A stretch of DNA of 41,100 nt from Ulvibacterium sp039819225 (GCA_039819225.1 JBCBSN010000005.1:1-41100); one strand, 5' to 3'. Shown: positions 26,399 through 34,203, counted from the stretch's first letter. Numbers and translations: made by a program. The notes: generated by a model from the sequence alone, not told the origin.

Positions 26399-27709
26399 AT
26401 GGACAAAAAGATTTCAATTTTTTGGTTTCGAAGAGATTTACGACTGGACGATAACCTAGGTCTATGCCAAGCCTTGAACGATGATTGTCCGGTAATGCCG
26501 CTTTTTATTTTTGATCAGGAAATCTTGGACAAACTTCCCAGGGACGACGCCCGTGTTTCTTTTATCTATGAAACCCTTCAAAATTTACGGAAGCAATTAC
26601 AAGAGAACTACGGAAGTTCCCTAGCAGTTTATCATGGAAGTCCAGAGGCCATTTTCAAAAAACTTGTTAAGGATTATCAAATCCAATGTGTTTTTGCCAA
26701 TCATGATTATGAACCCTATGCCTTGACCAGGGATACGACCATTAAGAAATTGCTAGGCGAAAACAACATTGATTTCCAGACCTTTAAAGATCAGGTGATT
26801 TTTGAAAAGAACGAGGTCGTTAAGGATACTGGAGATCCATATGTGGTATACACCCCATACATGAAAAAATGGCGGGAAAAATTTCGCTCCGTTGGGCCTT
26901 TATATGAATACCCCTCGGAAAAACTTCTGGACAACCTTATACCGGATTGTAATTTTCTCGACATTACTCTCTCACAAATGGGTTTTGTCCCTTCAGAAAT
27001 TAAGGTCCCCCAATATACCGTTTCCCCTTTCCTGATTCAAAATTACGAAGCTACCCGAAACTTTCCGGCCAATGAAAAGGGCACTTCAAGGCTGGGTCCC
27101 CATCTGCGCTTCGGCACTGTATCCATACGAAAGATGGTAAAAAGGGCAATGGTGGAAAAAAACCAGGTTTTCCTTAACGAGCTTATCTGGCGAGAGTTTT
27201 TTATGCAGATATTATGGCATTATCCAAAAACGGCGCACCAAGCCTTTAAGCCAAAATATGACCGTATCCAATGGCGAAACAAAGAGGAAGAGTTCGAGAA
27301 GTGGAAAAATGGAAATACGGGCTACAAACTGGTGGATGCCGGCATGCGGGAACTTAACCAAACAGGATACATGCACAATAGGGTACGCATGCTAACGGCC
27401 AGCTTTTTATGCAAGCATTTATTGATCGATTGGCGGTGGGGGGAAGCCTATTTCGCGGAAAAGCTGCTGGACTATGAAATGAGCAGTAATGTGGGCAACT
27501 GGCAATGGGCCTCGGGAAGCGGGGTAGATGCCGCCCCTTACTTTAGGATATTCAACCCTATGACACAAGTAGAAAAGTTTGATAAGGATAAAACTTATAT
27601 CTCCCAATGGGTTCCGGATTATCTAAATGACACTTATCCCAGAAAAATGGTAGACCATAAGGAGGCGCGGGAGCGCTGCTTAAAAGTGTATAAGGAAGCC
27701 TTGGGTTGA
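26399..27709 (+). CDS. phrB: Deoxyribodipyrimidine photolyase / cryptochrome family
   Basis: A 436-residue photolyase. The N-terminal alpha/beta antenna domain begins ISIFWFRRDLRLDDN. The C-terminal FAD domain has the family core: ELIWREFFMQILWHYP, DAGMRELNQTGYMHNRVRM and NVGNWQWASGSGVDAAPYFR. The asparagine and the tryptophan-rich pocket contact the pyrimidine dimer. It uses blue light through FADH- to split cyclobutane dimers; assignment to class I CPD photolyase is by motif wording. The open frame extends upstream to 26285, inside the SDR gene, but the antenna strand starts at the ATG at 26399. Co-transcription with the two upstream genes is likely. Confidence 0.92.
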   Translation: MDKKISIFWFRRDLRLDDNLGLCQALNDDCPVMPLFIFDQEILDKLPRDDARVSFIYETLQNLRKQLQENYGSSLAVYHGSPEAIFKKLVKDYQIQCVFANHDYEPYALTRDTTIKKLLGENNIDFQTFKDQVIFEKNEVVKDTGDPYVVYTPYMKKWREKFRSVGPLYEYPSEKLLDNLIPDCNFLDITLSQMGFVPSEIKVPQYTVSPFLIQNYEATRNFPANEKGTSRLGPHLRFGTVSIRKMVKRAMVEKNQVFLNELIWREFFMQILWHYPKTAHQAFKPKYDRIQWRNKEEEFEKWKNGNTGYKLVDAGMRELNQTGYMHNRVRMLTASFLCKHLLIDWRWGEAYFAEKLLDYEMSSNVGNWQWASGSGVDAAPYFRIFNPMTQVEKFDKDKTYISQWVPDYLNDTYPRKMVDHKEARERCLKVYKEALG

Positions 27710-27786
27710 TGTCCCGTTTTGTATCTTTAGGAAGCTCGGGCTAAATACCAGGTGGCCTTAGGGTTTAATTTGAAACACTTTAAAAC

Positions 27787-28083
27787 ATGGAAACTAGAAC
27801 AATAACGGACAATACGGAGGCCAAGCAGTATGAAATGCACGTGGATGGCCTAATCCCCAGAATCGAGTACATAAGGGCCCAGGATAAAATATATCTCACC
27901 CATACGGAAGTCCCCAAGGGGTTGGAAGGCAAGGGTATAGGCTCCGCCCTGGTTAAAATGGTCCTGGAGGATATAGATAAAAAGGATTTAACACTTGTGC
28001 CCCTGTGCCCGTTTGTGGCCATGTACATCAAACGGCATCCAGAATGGAAAAAATTGGTATTAAAAGGAATTAACATCGCTTAA
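27787..28083 (+). CDS. Small GNAT-family N-acetyltransferase
   Basis: A 98-residue minimal GNAT protein of the YjdJ/NATD1 type. The acetyl-CoA loop is visible as GLEGKGIGSALVKMVLED (motif A), followed by LTLVPLCPFVAMYIKRHPEW, the characteristic C-terminal stretch. The acceptor substrate of this small subgroup is poorly defined. It starts a compact cluster: the 4Fe-4S/CDGSH gene follows after 2 bases. Confidence 0.9.
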   Translation: METRTITDNTEAKQYEMHVDGLIPRIEYIRAQDKIYLTHTEVPKGLEGKGIGSALVKMVLEDIDKKDLTLVPLCPFVAMYIKRHPEWKKLVLKGINIA

Positions 28084-28085
28084 TC

Positions 28086-28520
28086 ATGTCAGAAAGAGAA
28101 ATTGTAAAAGAGTATTCCAACGGTGAATTGACCGTGGTTTGGAAACCTAAAAAATGTATTCACGCAGGAATCTGTGTCAAAACACTACCGGAAGTCTACA
28201 ACCCTAATGAAAAGCCTTGGATAAAGGCCGAAAACGGTTCCACAGAGGCTTTAAGATCTCAGATTTCCAAATGCCCTTCGGGTGCTTTGAGCTACTATAT
28301 AAACCACGACGAACCAGAGCGGGAAAGTACTCCTCCCGGGCAAATTCAAATACAGGTTACACCCAATGGCCCAATCCTGGTCCAGGGAGATTTAAGGGTG
28401 ACCCTGGCGGATGGCAACATCGTCGAAAAAAGCCGTACCACCGCATTTTGTCGTTGTGGGGCCTCGGAAAACAAACCGTATTGTGATGGTTCGCATGCCA
28501 AAATAAATTTTAAGGATTAA
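28086..28520 (+). CDS. 4Fe-4S mono-cluster and CDGSH iron-sulfur protein
   Basis: A 144-residue two-domain iron-sulfur protein. The N-terminal half (about residues 5-75) has the divergent single-cluster ferredoxin pattern (Fer4_19/DUF1271): CIHAGIC, then CPSGALSY. The C-terminal part is a CDGSH domain with the full 2Fe-2S ligand set, C-R-C-G and CDGSH (FCRCGASENKPYCDGSHAKI), in which three Cys and one His bind a labile 2Fe-2S cluster. A cytosolic electron-transfer or cluster-handling role is likely. It sits between GNAT and Lacal_2735 genes with gaps of only 2 and 4 bases. Confidence 0.92.
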   Translation: MSEREIVKEYSNGELTVVWKPKKCIHAGICVKTLPEVYNPNEKPWIKAENGSTEALRSQISKCPSGALSYYINHDEPERESTPPGQIQIQVTPNGPILVQGDLRVTLADGNIVEKSRTTAFCRCGASENKPYCDGSHAKINFKD

Positions 28521-28524
28521 AGTT

Positions 28525-28716
28525 ATGTTTGGATTATTCAAAAAGAAGTCCGAGGTTGAAAAACTACAAGAAAAATATCAAAAATTGATGAAGGAAGCCT
28601 TTGACCTCTCTAAAAGCAATCGCTCCGCGAGTGACGACAAATACGCCGAAGCGGATGCCGTGCAAAAGAGAATAGAAGCTTTAGAAAACAAATTATCAAA
28701 TTCCAATGAAATCTAA
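28525..28716 (+). CDS. Lacal_2735 family small coiled-coil protein
   Basis: A 63-residue highly charged protein beginning MFGLFKKKSEVEKLQEKY, followed by an almost continuous helix with coiled-coil spacing (KKSEVEKLQEKYQKLMKEA, then ADAVQKRIEALENKL). It matches a small family widespread in Flavobacteriia (Lacal_2735) with no known function. The amphipathic N-terminus could touch a membrane. It follows the CDGSH gene after 4 bases, and its stop codon lies in the loop of an inverted repeat. Confidence 0.85.
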   Translation: MFGLFKKKSEVEKLQEKYQKLMKEAFDLSKSNRSASDDKYAEADAVQKRIEALENKLSNSNEI

Positions 28717-28731
28717 TGACATTGGAATTTG
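28697..28731 (+). terminator. Inverted repeat across the Lacal_2735 stop codon
   Basis: CAAATTCCAATG (28697-28708) and CATTGGAATTTG (28720-28731) are exact reverse complements around an 11-base loop containing the stop TAA. The AT-rich stem and T-containing tail could slow transcription, but there is no proper U run, so this may be an mRNA-stability hairpin rather than a terminator. Confidence 0.4.
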
Positions 28732-28782
28732 TTATTTGTAATTTGAGATTTTAACTCTTTTTTGGAATTTTAAATATTTGTA

Positions 28783-29790
28783 ATGAGTAGCCCTATTAGA
28801 GATATTTTCCATTTGGGTTTCCCTTGGCGGACCCAGGATCCTTTTTTGTTCTGCGTCTATCACCTGGACCACTATCCAAAAGGTGAAGAAGATATGTCGC
28901 CCTCAGCTTCCTTGGAAGGGAGAAACCTGGGCAACGATTTTACCGTTAAGGACGGATGGCGCATGTACCATGGACATACGATTCCAGGATTTCCCTCTCA
29001 TCCGCATAGAGGTTTTGAAACCGTGACTATAGTAAACAAAGGTTTTTGCGATCATTCGGATTCCCTTGGTGCGGCAGGTAGGTTTGGCCAGGGAGACGTG
29101 CAATGGATGACTGCCGGGCGTGGTGTACAGCATTCCGAAATGTTCCCATTACTGAATACGGATAAGGAAAATCCTCTTGAGCTTTTTCAGATTTGGTTGA
29201 ATCTCCCCCGGGAAAGCAAGTTTGCGGACCCCCATTTTAAAATGCTCTGGCACGAGGATATTCCCATGATAGAGTTCAAGGGGGGAACCGTAAAGATAAT
29301 TGCAGGAAATTTCGGGGATGTCCATGGGCCATTGCCCGCCCCTGATTCCTGGGCGGCAAATCCTGAAAACGAGGTGGCTATTTGGAACATAAGGTTAAAC
29401 CCTGGAGCTTCCTTTGAACTTCCCAAAGCAAGTTCCACCATCAATAGGTCTTTATATTTTTACCAGGGCTCGGAAATCCGCATCGCCGGGGAAGTCATAT
29501 CAAAGGGTTTTGGCCTTACCCTAGACGCTGGTCTGGGGACTCACATCATAAACGGAGATAAAAAAGGTCATTTGCTGATGTTACAGGGTAGGCCTTTAGA
29601 AGAAAATGTAGTACAACATGGCCCGTTCGTGATGAACACCAATGCGGAAATACAAAACGCCATGGAAGAATACAGGCTTACGCAATTCGGAGGTTGGCCG
29701 TGGCCACACCCGGATCATGTACACCCCAAGGAAAAAGGAAGATTTGCCCAATATCCGGATGGCCACATAGAGGAAAGACCCTTGGGATGA
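28783..29790 (+). CDS. Pirin family protein
   Basis: A 335-residue bicupin of the pirin family. The N-terminal cupin has the metal-binding signature: HPHRGFETVTIV followed by the HSDSLG and GDVQWMTAGRGVQHSEM stretches, in which His and Glu residues bind iron. The second cupin (about 200-300) is more divergent. Some bacterial pirins act as quercetinases, others as redox-sensing regulators; the activity here cannot be assigned. The C-terminus is extended (EEYRLTQFGGWPWP). The next gene overlaps its stop codon (ATGA), so the pirin and the membrane proteins behind it are translationally coupled. Confidence 0.9.
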   Translation: MSSPIRDIFHLGFPWRTQDPFLFCVYHLDHYPKGEEDMSPSASLEGRNLGNDFTVKDGWRMYHGHTIPGFPSHPHRGFETVTIVNKGFCDHSDSLGAAGRFGQGDVQWMTAGRGVQHSEMFPLLNTDKENPLELFQIWLNLPRESKFADPHFKMLWHEDIPMIEFKGGTVKIIAGNFGDVHGPLPAPDSWAANPENEVAIWNIRLNPGASFELPKASSTINRSLYFYQGSEIRIAGEVISKGFGLTLDAGLGTHIINGDKKGHLLMLQGRPLEENVVQHGPFVMNTNAEIQNAMEEYRLTQFGGWPWPHPDHVHPKEKGRFAQYPDGHIEERPLG

Positions 29791-30185
29791 AAACTACGTT
29801 GCGTTTGGCGGCCCTTTATAATCTACTATGGGGAAGCTGGGTAGTACTGTTCCCCGACCAATTTTTTGAATGGGTAGGTATGGAGCCTTTAAACCATCCT
29901 ATGGTATGGCAGGGAATGGGCATGGTAATCGGTGTGTACGGCCTTGGGTATTGGTGGGCCTCCTATGACCCCCTTCGCCACTGGCCCATTGTCGCCGTTG
30001 GCTTTTTGGGAAAAATACTGGGGCCGTTAGGATTTGTCTTCAATTATGCTCAGGATAAGGTACCTTTTGAGTTCATATACACCTTGATAACCAATGATTT
30101 TATATGGTGGATTCCCTTTGCCCTTATCCTATTTAAAGTGCATAACCAATACAAATGGAAGCTTACAAATGCAAAAGATATTTAG
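29787..30185 (+). CDS. Four-helix membrane protein of unknown function
   Basis: A 132-residue integral membrane protein with about four hydrophobic helices (near residues 5-22, 42-60, 68-88 and 98-118). It has many aromatics, for example GLGYWWASYDPLRHWP and NDFIWWIPFALILFK. I recognise no family by motif. The ATG overlaps the pirin stop by 4 bases. A longer frame from 29694 lies inside the pirin gene and is rejected. Its 3' end overlaps the DoxX gene by 17 bases. Confidence 0.8.
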   Translation: MKTTLRLAALYNLLWGSWVVLFPDQFFEWVGMEPLNHPMVWQGMGMVIGVYGLGYWWASYDPLRHWPIVAVGFLGKILGPLGFVFNYAQDKVPFEFIYTLITNDFIWWIPFALILFKVHNQYKWKLTNAKDI

Positions 30186-30552
30186 ATATCTTCTTTCCTT
30201 TTTCTTTATTGTCGCGGGGATTTGGCATTTTGTGGATCCATCATTCTATTACGAGCTTATCCCGGACTATTTGCCCTATCCCCAAACCTTGAATGTCTTA
30301 AGTGGGTTTTTGGAAGTATTGTTCGGTTTTGGCATTCTGTTTTCTACGGTCAGAAAATGGGCCGCAACAGGTATTTTGTTGCTTTTGATAGCTTTTATCC
30401 CCTCGCACATATTTTTTCTGCAAATAGGGTCTTGCCTGGAAAATGGTTTGTGTGTTGCTCCATGGGTAGCGTGGGTACGGCTGCTTATCATACACCCATT
30501 GTTTCTACTTTGGGCGTGGTATGTCGGTTTTGGTCTTAAACGCAAATCATGA
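30169..30552 (+). CDS. DoxX-like membrane protein
   Basis: A 127-residue four-helix membrane protein. The N-terminal FFFIVAGIWHFVDPSFYYELIP is a typical DoxX/DoxD-like opening, in which the AGxxHF motif precedes the first loop; LSGFLEVLFGFGILF forms helix 2 with the expected Glu. DoxX proteins are linked to quinone-dependent or oxidative-stress membrane redox complexes, but many remain uncharacterised. The start at 30169 lies within the previous gene. Its stop overlaps the next start (ATGA at 30549). Confidence 0.87.
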   Translation: MQKIFRYLLSFFFIVAGIWHFVDPSFYYELIPDYLPYPQTLNVLSGFLEVLFGFGILFSTVRKWAATGILLLLIAFIPSHIFFLQIGSCLENGLCVAPWVAWVRLLIIHPLFLLWAWYVGFGLKRKS

Positions 30553-30980
30553 AATATGAAATTCTACGTTTGCTATGTGATTTTGGATTGGTGGTATTGA
30601 TTTGGTCGGTACAACTGATCATTTATCCTTCCTTTCAGTTCTATAACCCAATCGAATTGCTTCTATGGCATGGAATATATGTACATAGAATAACCTATGT
30701 GGTACTTCCCCTGATGGTGGGGCAATTAGTTTTCTACTTTTAGCCGATTTTGCAAAACTTCAAAATTGAGGCTTTGGCAATATTCCTTCTGGTATTGGGA
30801 ACGTGGTTAACTACCTTCACATGGTTTGTACCCATGCACAATCAAATCGCCGTAGGAGCTTTTGATACGGTATTATTAAAAAAGATGGTTTCGTTAAATT
30901 GGATACGTACTATCTTATGGAACCTAATTTTCATATGGAGTGTATGGAAGTGGTTCTCTCAGAAAGGTTTTAAGCTATGA
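30549..30980 (+). pseudogene. Membrane protein gene interrupted by an in-frame TAG
   Basis: The frame starting at ATG 30549 is broken at 30741-30743 by TAG and continues in the same frame, without any shift, to the TGA at 30978-30980. The two halves (64 residues ending GQLVFYF, and a downstream part starting near NFKIEALAIFLL) read as one four-helix membrane protein of about 143 residues: first half LLCDFGLVVLIWSVQLIIYPS, second half TWFVPMHNQIAVG. The break falls in the loop before helix 3. The downstream half has only a TTG (30750) as restart. It could be a nonsense mutation, a sequence error or read-through. The 4-base overlap with DoxX suggests it was a coupled last gene. Confidence 0.72.
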
Positions 30981-31033
30981 ACCTTGTAATTTCAAATGGA
31001 ATCTTATTTTCTCCAATTCAAAAAATGAAATCC

Positions 31034-32341
31034 CTAGACCCTGACAATGTTAGCCCCAATGGCCCTTAGACGAGTATCAATGTCCTCATAGCCCCGATCG
31101 ATCTGCTCAATATTGTGGATGGTAGAAGTACCCTTGGCGGAAAGGGCCGCAATCAACAAGGACACCCCGGCCCTAATATCAGGGGATACCATGGTAGTGG
31201 CTTTTAAGGTCGACTTAAAATCATGCCCTATTACGGTAGCCCTGTGTGGGTCACAGAGAATAATTTTTGCACCCATATCGATCAACTTATCCACAAAGAA
31301 TAAGCGGCTCTCGAACATTTTTTGATGTATGAGCACCTCTCCCCTGGCCTGGGTGGCGACTACCAAGATGATGCTCAAAAGATCCGGGGTAAGTCCCGGC
31401 CAAGGTGCATCGGCAATAGTGAGTATGGAGCCATCTATAAAGTTCTGTATCTCATAACCGTTGGTATGGGCCGGAATAAGGATATCATCTCCCTTACGTT
31501 CCAATGTGATCCCCAACTTTCCAAAAACAGACGGGATAAGACCCAAATTCTCCCAACTTACATTTTTAATGGTAAGTTCACTTTTGGTCATTGCGGCAAG
31601 ACCGATCCAACTGCCGATTTCTATCATATCGGGAAGCATGGTATGTTCCGTACCTCCCAAATTCTCTACACCTTCAATAAGCAAGAGGTTGGAACCGATT
31701 CCGGATATATGCGCACCCATCCGATTGAGCATATGGCATAACTGCTGTAAATAGGGTTCACAGGCTGCATTGTAAATCGTGGTCTTTCCTTCGGCAAGTA
31801 CCGCGGCCATCACAATGTTTGCGGTTCCCGTAACGGAAGCTTCATCCAATAGCATATAAGTGCCTTTTAGCTTCTTGGCCTCTACACCATAAAAATGCTC
31901 TTCCCGGTTATATCTGAATTTTGCACCTAGATTAATGAATCCTTCAAAGTGGGTGTCCAATCTTCTCCTGCCGATCTTGTCCCCACCGGGTTTGGGAATA
32001 TATCCCTTTCCAAAACGGGCCAACAAGGGACCTACCAACATAATGGATCCCCGAAGTCCCCGGCCGTCCCTTTTAAAATCGTCCGATTGTAAATACTCCA
32101 GATTTACATCGTCCGCCTTAAAGGTATAGGAGCCCTTTCCCCTTTTTTGGATCTTAACACCCAAATCTTCAAGTAGCTGTATCAGCTTGTTTACATCTAC
32201 AATGTCCGGGATGTTATGGATCGTGACTTTTTCAGGGGTAAGTAGAACCGCACAAAGAATCTGCAGTGCCTCGTTCTTGGCTCCTTGAGGTGTAATTTCT
32301 CCGGAGAGCTTCCGGCCACCTTCAATTTTAAATGTTCCCAT
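31034..32341 (-). CDS. murA: MurA, with Asp in place of active-site Cys
   Basis: A 435-residue UDP-N-acetylglucosamine 1-carboxyvinyltransferase, the first committed step of peptidoglycan synthesis. Lys22 lies in PQGAKNEAL. The C-terminal catalytic Asp is in WPGLTPDLLS. The Cys115 loop of E. coli MurA (GGCAIG) reads PGGDKIG here, with Asp121 in the cysteine position (codon GAC, plus-strand 31979-31981). Cys-to-Asp MurA enzymes, known from mycobacteria and chlamydiae, are active but not alkylated by fosfomycin, so intrinsic insensitivity is expected. The gene lies 15 bases behind the DUF4290 gene as a two-gene unit. Confidence 0.95.
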   Translation of the reverse strand: MGTFKIEGGRKLSGEITPQGAKNEALQILCAVLLTPEKVTIHNIPDIVDVNKLIQLLEDLGVKIQKRGKGSYTFKADDVNLEYLQSDDFKRDGRGLRGSIMLVGPLLARFGKGYIPKPGGDKIGRRRLDTHFEGFINLGAKFRYNREEHFYGVEAKKLKGTYMLLDEASVTGTANIVMAAVLAEGKTTIYNAACEPYLQQLCHMLNRMGAHISGIGSNLLLIEGVENLGGTEHTMLPDMIEIGSWIGLAAMTKSELTIKNVSWENLGLIPSVFGKLGITLERKGDDILIPAHTNGYEIQNFIDGSILTIADAPWPGLTPDLLSIILVVATQARGEVLIHQKMFESRLFFVDKLIDMGAKIILCDPHRATVIGHDFKSTLKATTMVSPDIRAGVSLLIAALSAKGTSTIHNIEQIDRGYEDIDTRLRAIGANIVRV

Positions 32342-32356
32342 GTAGGCTAAGGAATA

Positions 32357-33001
32357 TTAATAACGCTTTTTACCGCGGTTGCTTCTCTGGTTCTTCTTAT
32401 TGGAACTGCTACGACTGGACTTGGAGACCCTGTTTTTTAAAAATAGACCACTTTCCGTCAAATTCTCCCCGTCCAAGTTTATTTGTCCATCGCTTAATTC
32501 ATAAAGATGCTTAAAGATGACCTTATCGTCCACGGTGTCCTTGTTCCAGTTCAGGTAACACTTCTTCATGTGATTGGCAATCGCATATTCCAAACCATCC
32601 CGCATATCGCCTTTCTCCCATTGCACGGCAACATCGATCATTCGCTTGATATTGTTTCCGTAAAAACGGTATTTAGGGTGATTTTGGGGATACTCCAAGG
32701 GTTCGGGTCTTTGTTGCAGCACTTCCTTGGAGGTAATAGGAAAGGGTGATTCCACGTCTAGCTTAAAGTCGGACATAATGAAAAGTTGGTCCCAAAGCTT
32801 ATGTTGAAAGTCTGGCACATCCCTTAAGTGGGGCTGTAAATTCCCCATGACGCTTATAATCGCCTTGGCTACCCGGTTACGTTCCGCATCATCGGCAATG
32901 GAAACCGCATGATCCACCATCTTTTGAAAATGACGACCATATTCCGGGATTATAAGTTTTGGTCGCTCAGTGTTATATTCAAGATTTTCTACTTGGTTCA
33001 A
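32357..33001 (-). CDS. DUF4290 domain-containing protein
   Basis: A 214-residue soluble, mostly helical protein. The opening LEYNTERPKLIIPEYGRHFQ is the conserved DUF4290 wording; the C-terminal 25 residues are Ser-, Lys- and Arg-rich (SKSSRSSSNKKNQRS), perhaps nucleic-acid binding. Its function is unknown. Pairing with murA is conserved in Bacteroidota, which suggests a link to envelope growth. The start is a TTG at 33001, since no ATG is available upstream in frame. A -7 promoter box and a MITE-like element lie directly upstream. Confidence 0.88.
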   Translation of the reverse strand: MNQVENLEYNTERPKLIIPEYGRHFQKMVDHAVSIADDAERNRVAKAIISVMGNLQPHLRDVPDFQHKLWDQLFIMSDFKLDVESPFPITSKEVLQQRPEPLEYPQNHPKYRFYGNNIKRMIDVAVQWEKGDMRDGLEYAIANHMKKCYLNWNKDTVDDKVIFKHLYELSDGQINLDGENLTESGLFLKNRVSKSSRSSSNKKNQRSNRGKKRY

Positions 33002-33071
33002 ATTAAAGGTTTTAGAATGAAAGACTGTTTTGAAATTAATACAGGGTAGTGCCGTAGGGTTTGCAAAGTAA

Positions 33072-33079
33072 CAAATTTA
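33072..33079 (-). promoter_or_regulatory. -7 promoter box TAAATTTG (minus strand) for DUF4290-murA
   Basis: An exact TAnnTTTG match on the minus strand, about 70 bases before the TTG start of DUF4290. Its -33 region would fall at the edge of the inverted-repeat element starting at 33094, and no -33 TTG is seen there. Confidence 0.45.
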
Positions 33080-33093
33080 TACCAAAATAATAC

Positions 33094-33255
33094 GAGCCTG
33101 TTTAGGAATTTATGATTAGAATTGTTAAAGGCCATTTTTGATGCCCTACGAGGCAAAATTTTTGAGCATAGCATTAGCTACGGTCCAAAATTTTAACGAA
33201 GTAGGGCGCAAACAAGGGGCATAAGAAAATAATTGATAGATTCCTAAATAGGCTC
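33094..33255. mobile_element. MITE-like element with terminal inverted repeats
   Basis: A 162-base non-coding element. GAGCCTGTTTAGGAAT (33094-33109) matches the reverse complement of 33240-33255 at 15 of 16 positions, and weaker similarity continues inward for about 10 bases. Inside, GCCCTAC near 33141 pairs with GTAGGGC near 33201, and AAAATTTT blocks pair next to these stems, so the element folds end to end. There is no ORF. It looks like a non-autonomous transposon relic. I could not define a target-site duplication, and the parental IS family is not assigned. Confidence 0.68.
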
Positions 33256-33260
33256 TAAGG

Positions 33261-33548
33261 TTATAAGGAAATTACGCCCTCCACCTTGCCAACCTCCTTA
33301 TACTTTTGGATTACCTCATCGGGATTTTTCCGGTTTACCGTAATGGAGATACTGGTGTATTTCCCTTTTTTTGATTTTTTTGATTCAATGACCGCTCCGG
33401 TGTTATCGAAAATATCTTGAATTTCCTTGATTTTGTCGGCATCCGTCTGTACAATGAACTTATACAGATACGTAGACGGCCACGTGGTACTTTCCAACAA
33501 CTGTTCTTTTAGGCGGCCGTAAAATTCATCGGATTTATTGTTTTCCAT
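33261..33548 (-). CDS. DUF493 (YbeD-like) family protein
   Basis: A 95-residue protein of the DUF493/YbeD family, which has an ACT-like ferredoxin fold. Recognisable segments are TTWPSTYLYKFIVQTDADK and KKGKYTSISITVNRKNPDEV. The E. coli member is thought to have a regulatory role, but function is uncertain. A good minus-strand promoter box lies 13 bases upstream. It faces away from the AAA_28 ATPase gene, sharing a 91-base divergent region. Confidence 0.9.
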   Translation of the reverse strand: MENNKSDEFYGRLKEQLLESTTWPSTYLYKFIVQTDADKIKEIQDIFDNTGAVIESKKSKKGKYTSISITVNRKNPDEVIQKYKEVGKVEGVISL

Positions 33549-33561
33549 AACATTGTTTTTG

Positions 33562-33569
33562 CAAAGATA
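33562..33569 (-). promoter_or_regulatory. -7 promoter box TATCTTTG (minus strand) for DUF493
   Basis: An exact TAnnTTTG match on the minus strand, 13 bases upstream of the DUF493 ATG, giving a very short leader. No -33 match was found. Confidence 0.5.
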
Positions 33570-33639
33570 AGCGTTCGCCCACAGATTTCTTATCCTGATC
33601 GGTAATCCTTAATTTCGCGCAACCCTTATAGCATAACTT

Positions 33640-34203
33640 TTGAATCAAAAAAAAATTGTAATCACCGGTGGTCCAAGCACTGGAAAAACTGCGGTTATAC
33701 AAAAACTGGAGAAGCTGGGTTTTGCCTGTTTCCACGAGGTTATCCGAAGTATGACCTTAGTTGAAAAGAAACAAAACAAGGACGTATCCTTTTCCTCCAA
33801 TCCTATTGTTTCGGTAAATGATCCTATCGCCTTTAACCTAAAACTCCTCAAGGAAAGGGAGCGGCAATTCGACCTAGCCCGCGAGTTGGAGGATCGGCTT
33901 GTTTTTTTTGATAGGGGTCTGCCAGATGTACTCGCCTATATGGATTGTTTTGGACAGCAATATGACGAGACCTTTTTAGTCCCATGCCGTAGAACGGTCT
34001 ATGACCAAGTGTTCCTTATGCCTCCCTGGAAGGACATTTTTAAAACAGATAATGAACGTTTTGAGAGTTACACCGAATCAGAACGGATATTCGAATGTCT
34101 GAAGAATACTTACGAGCGCCTTGGTTACCTCATCCACATAGTACCTAAGGCCTCCATAGATCAACGGATAGACCTTATATTAAATCATCTTAAACATGAA
34201 TAA
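33640..34203 (+). CDS. AAA_28 family P-loop ATPase
   Basis: A 187-residue P-loop protein. Walker A is ITGGPSTGKTAV (about residues 8-19), and LVFFDRGLPDVLAYMD at about 87-102 resembles the Walker B and lid region of the AAA_28 group, related to NadR-type kinases. The substrate is unknown; nucleoside or nicotinamide-riboside kinase activity is possible. The start must be TTG at 33640, because an in-frame TAA is at 33634 and no ATG follows near the P-loop. Its last base is the first base of recQ (TAATG), so the two are coupled. Confidence 0.87.
   Translation: MNQKKIVITGGPSTGKTAVIQKLEKLGFACFHEVIRSMTLVEKKQNKDVSFSSNPIVSVNDPIAFNLKLLKERERQFDLARELEDRLVFFDRGLPDVLAYMDCFGQQYDETFLVPCRRTVYDQVFLMPPWKDIFKTDNERFESYTESERIFECLKNTYERLGYLIHIVPKASIDQRIDLILNHLKHE

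Noticed and set aside
27780..28076. 98-codon minus-strand frame opposite the GNAT gene
   Set aside because: It mirrors the GNAT gene almost base for base; the plus strand has clear GNAT motifs and fits the operon.
31322..31741. 139-codon plus-strand frame inside murA
   Set aside because: murA is certain on the minus strand and the frame has no recognisable product.
33094..33255. Reading the inverted-repeat element as a riboswitch or small RNA
   Set aside because: Terminal inverted repeats at both ends with no ligand-binding motif fit a transposon relic better, though copy number should decide.
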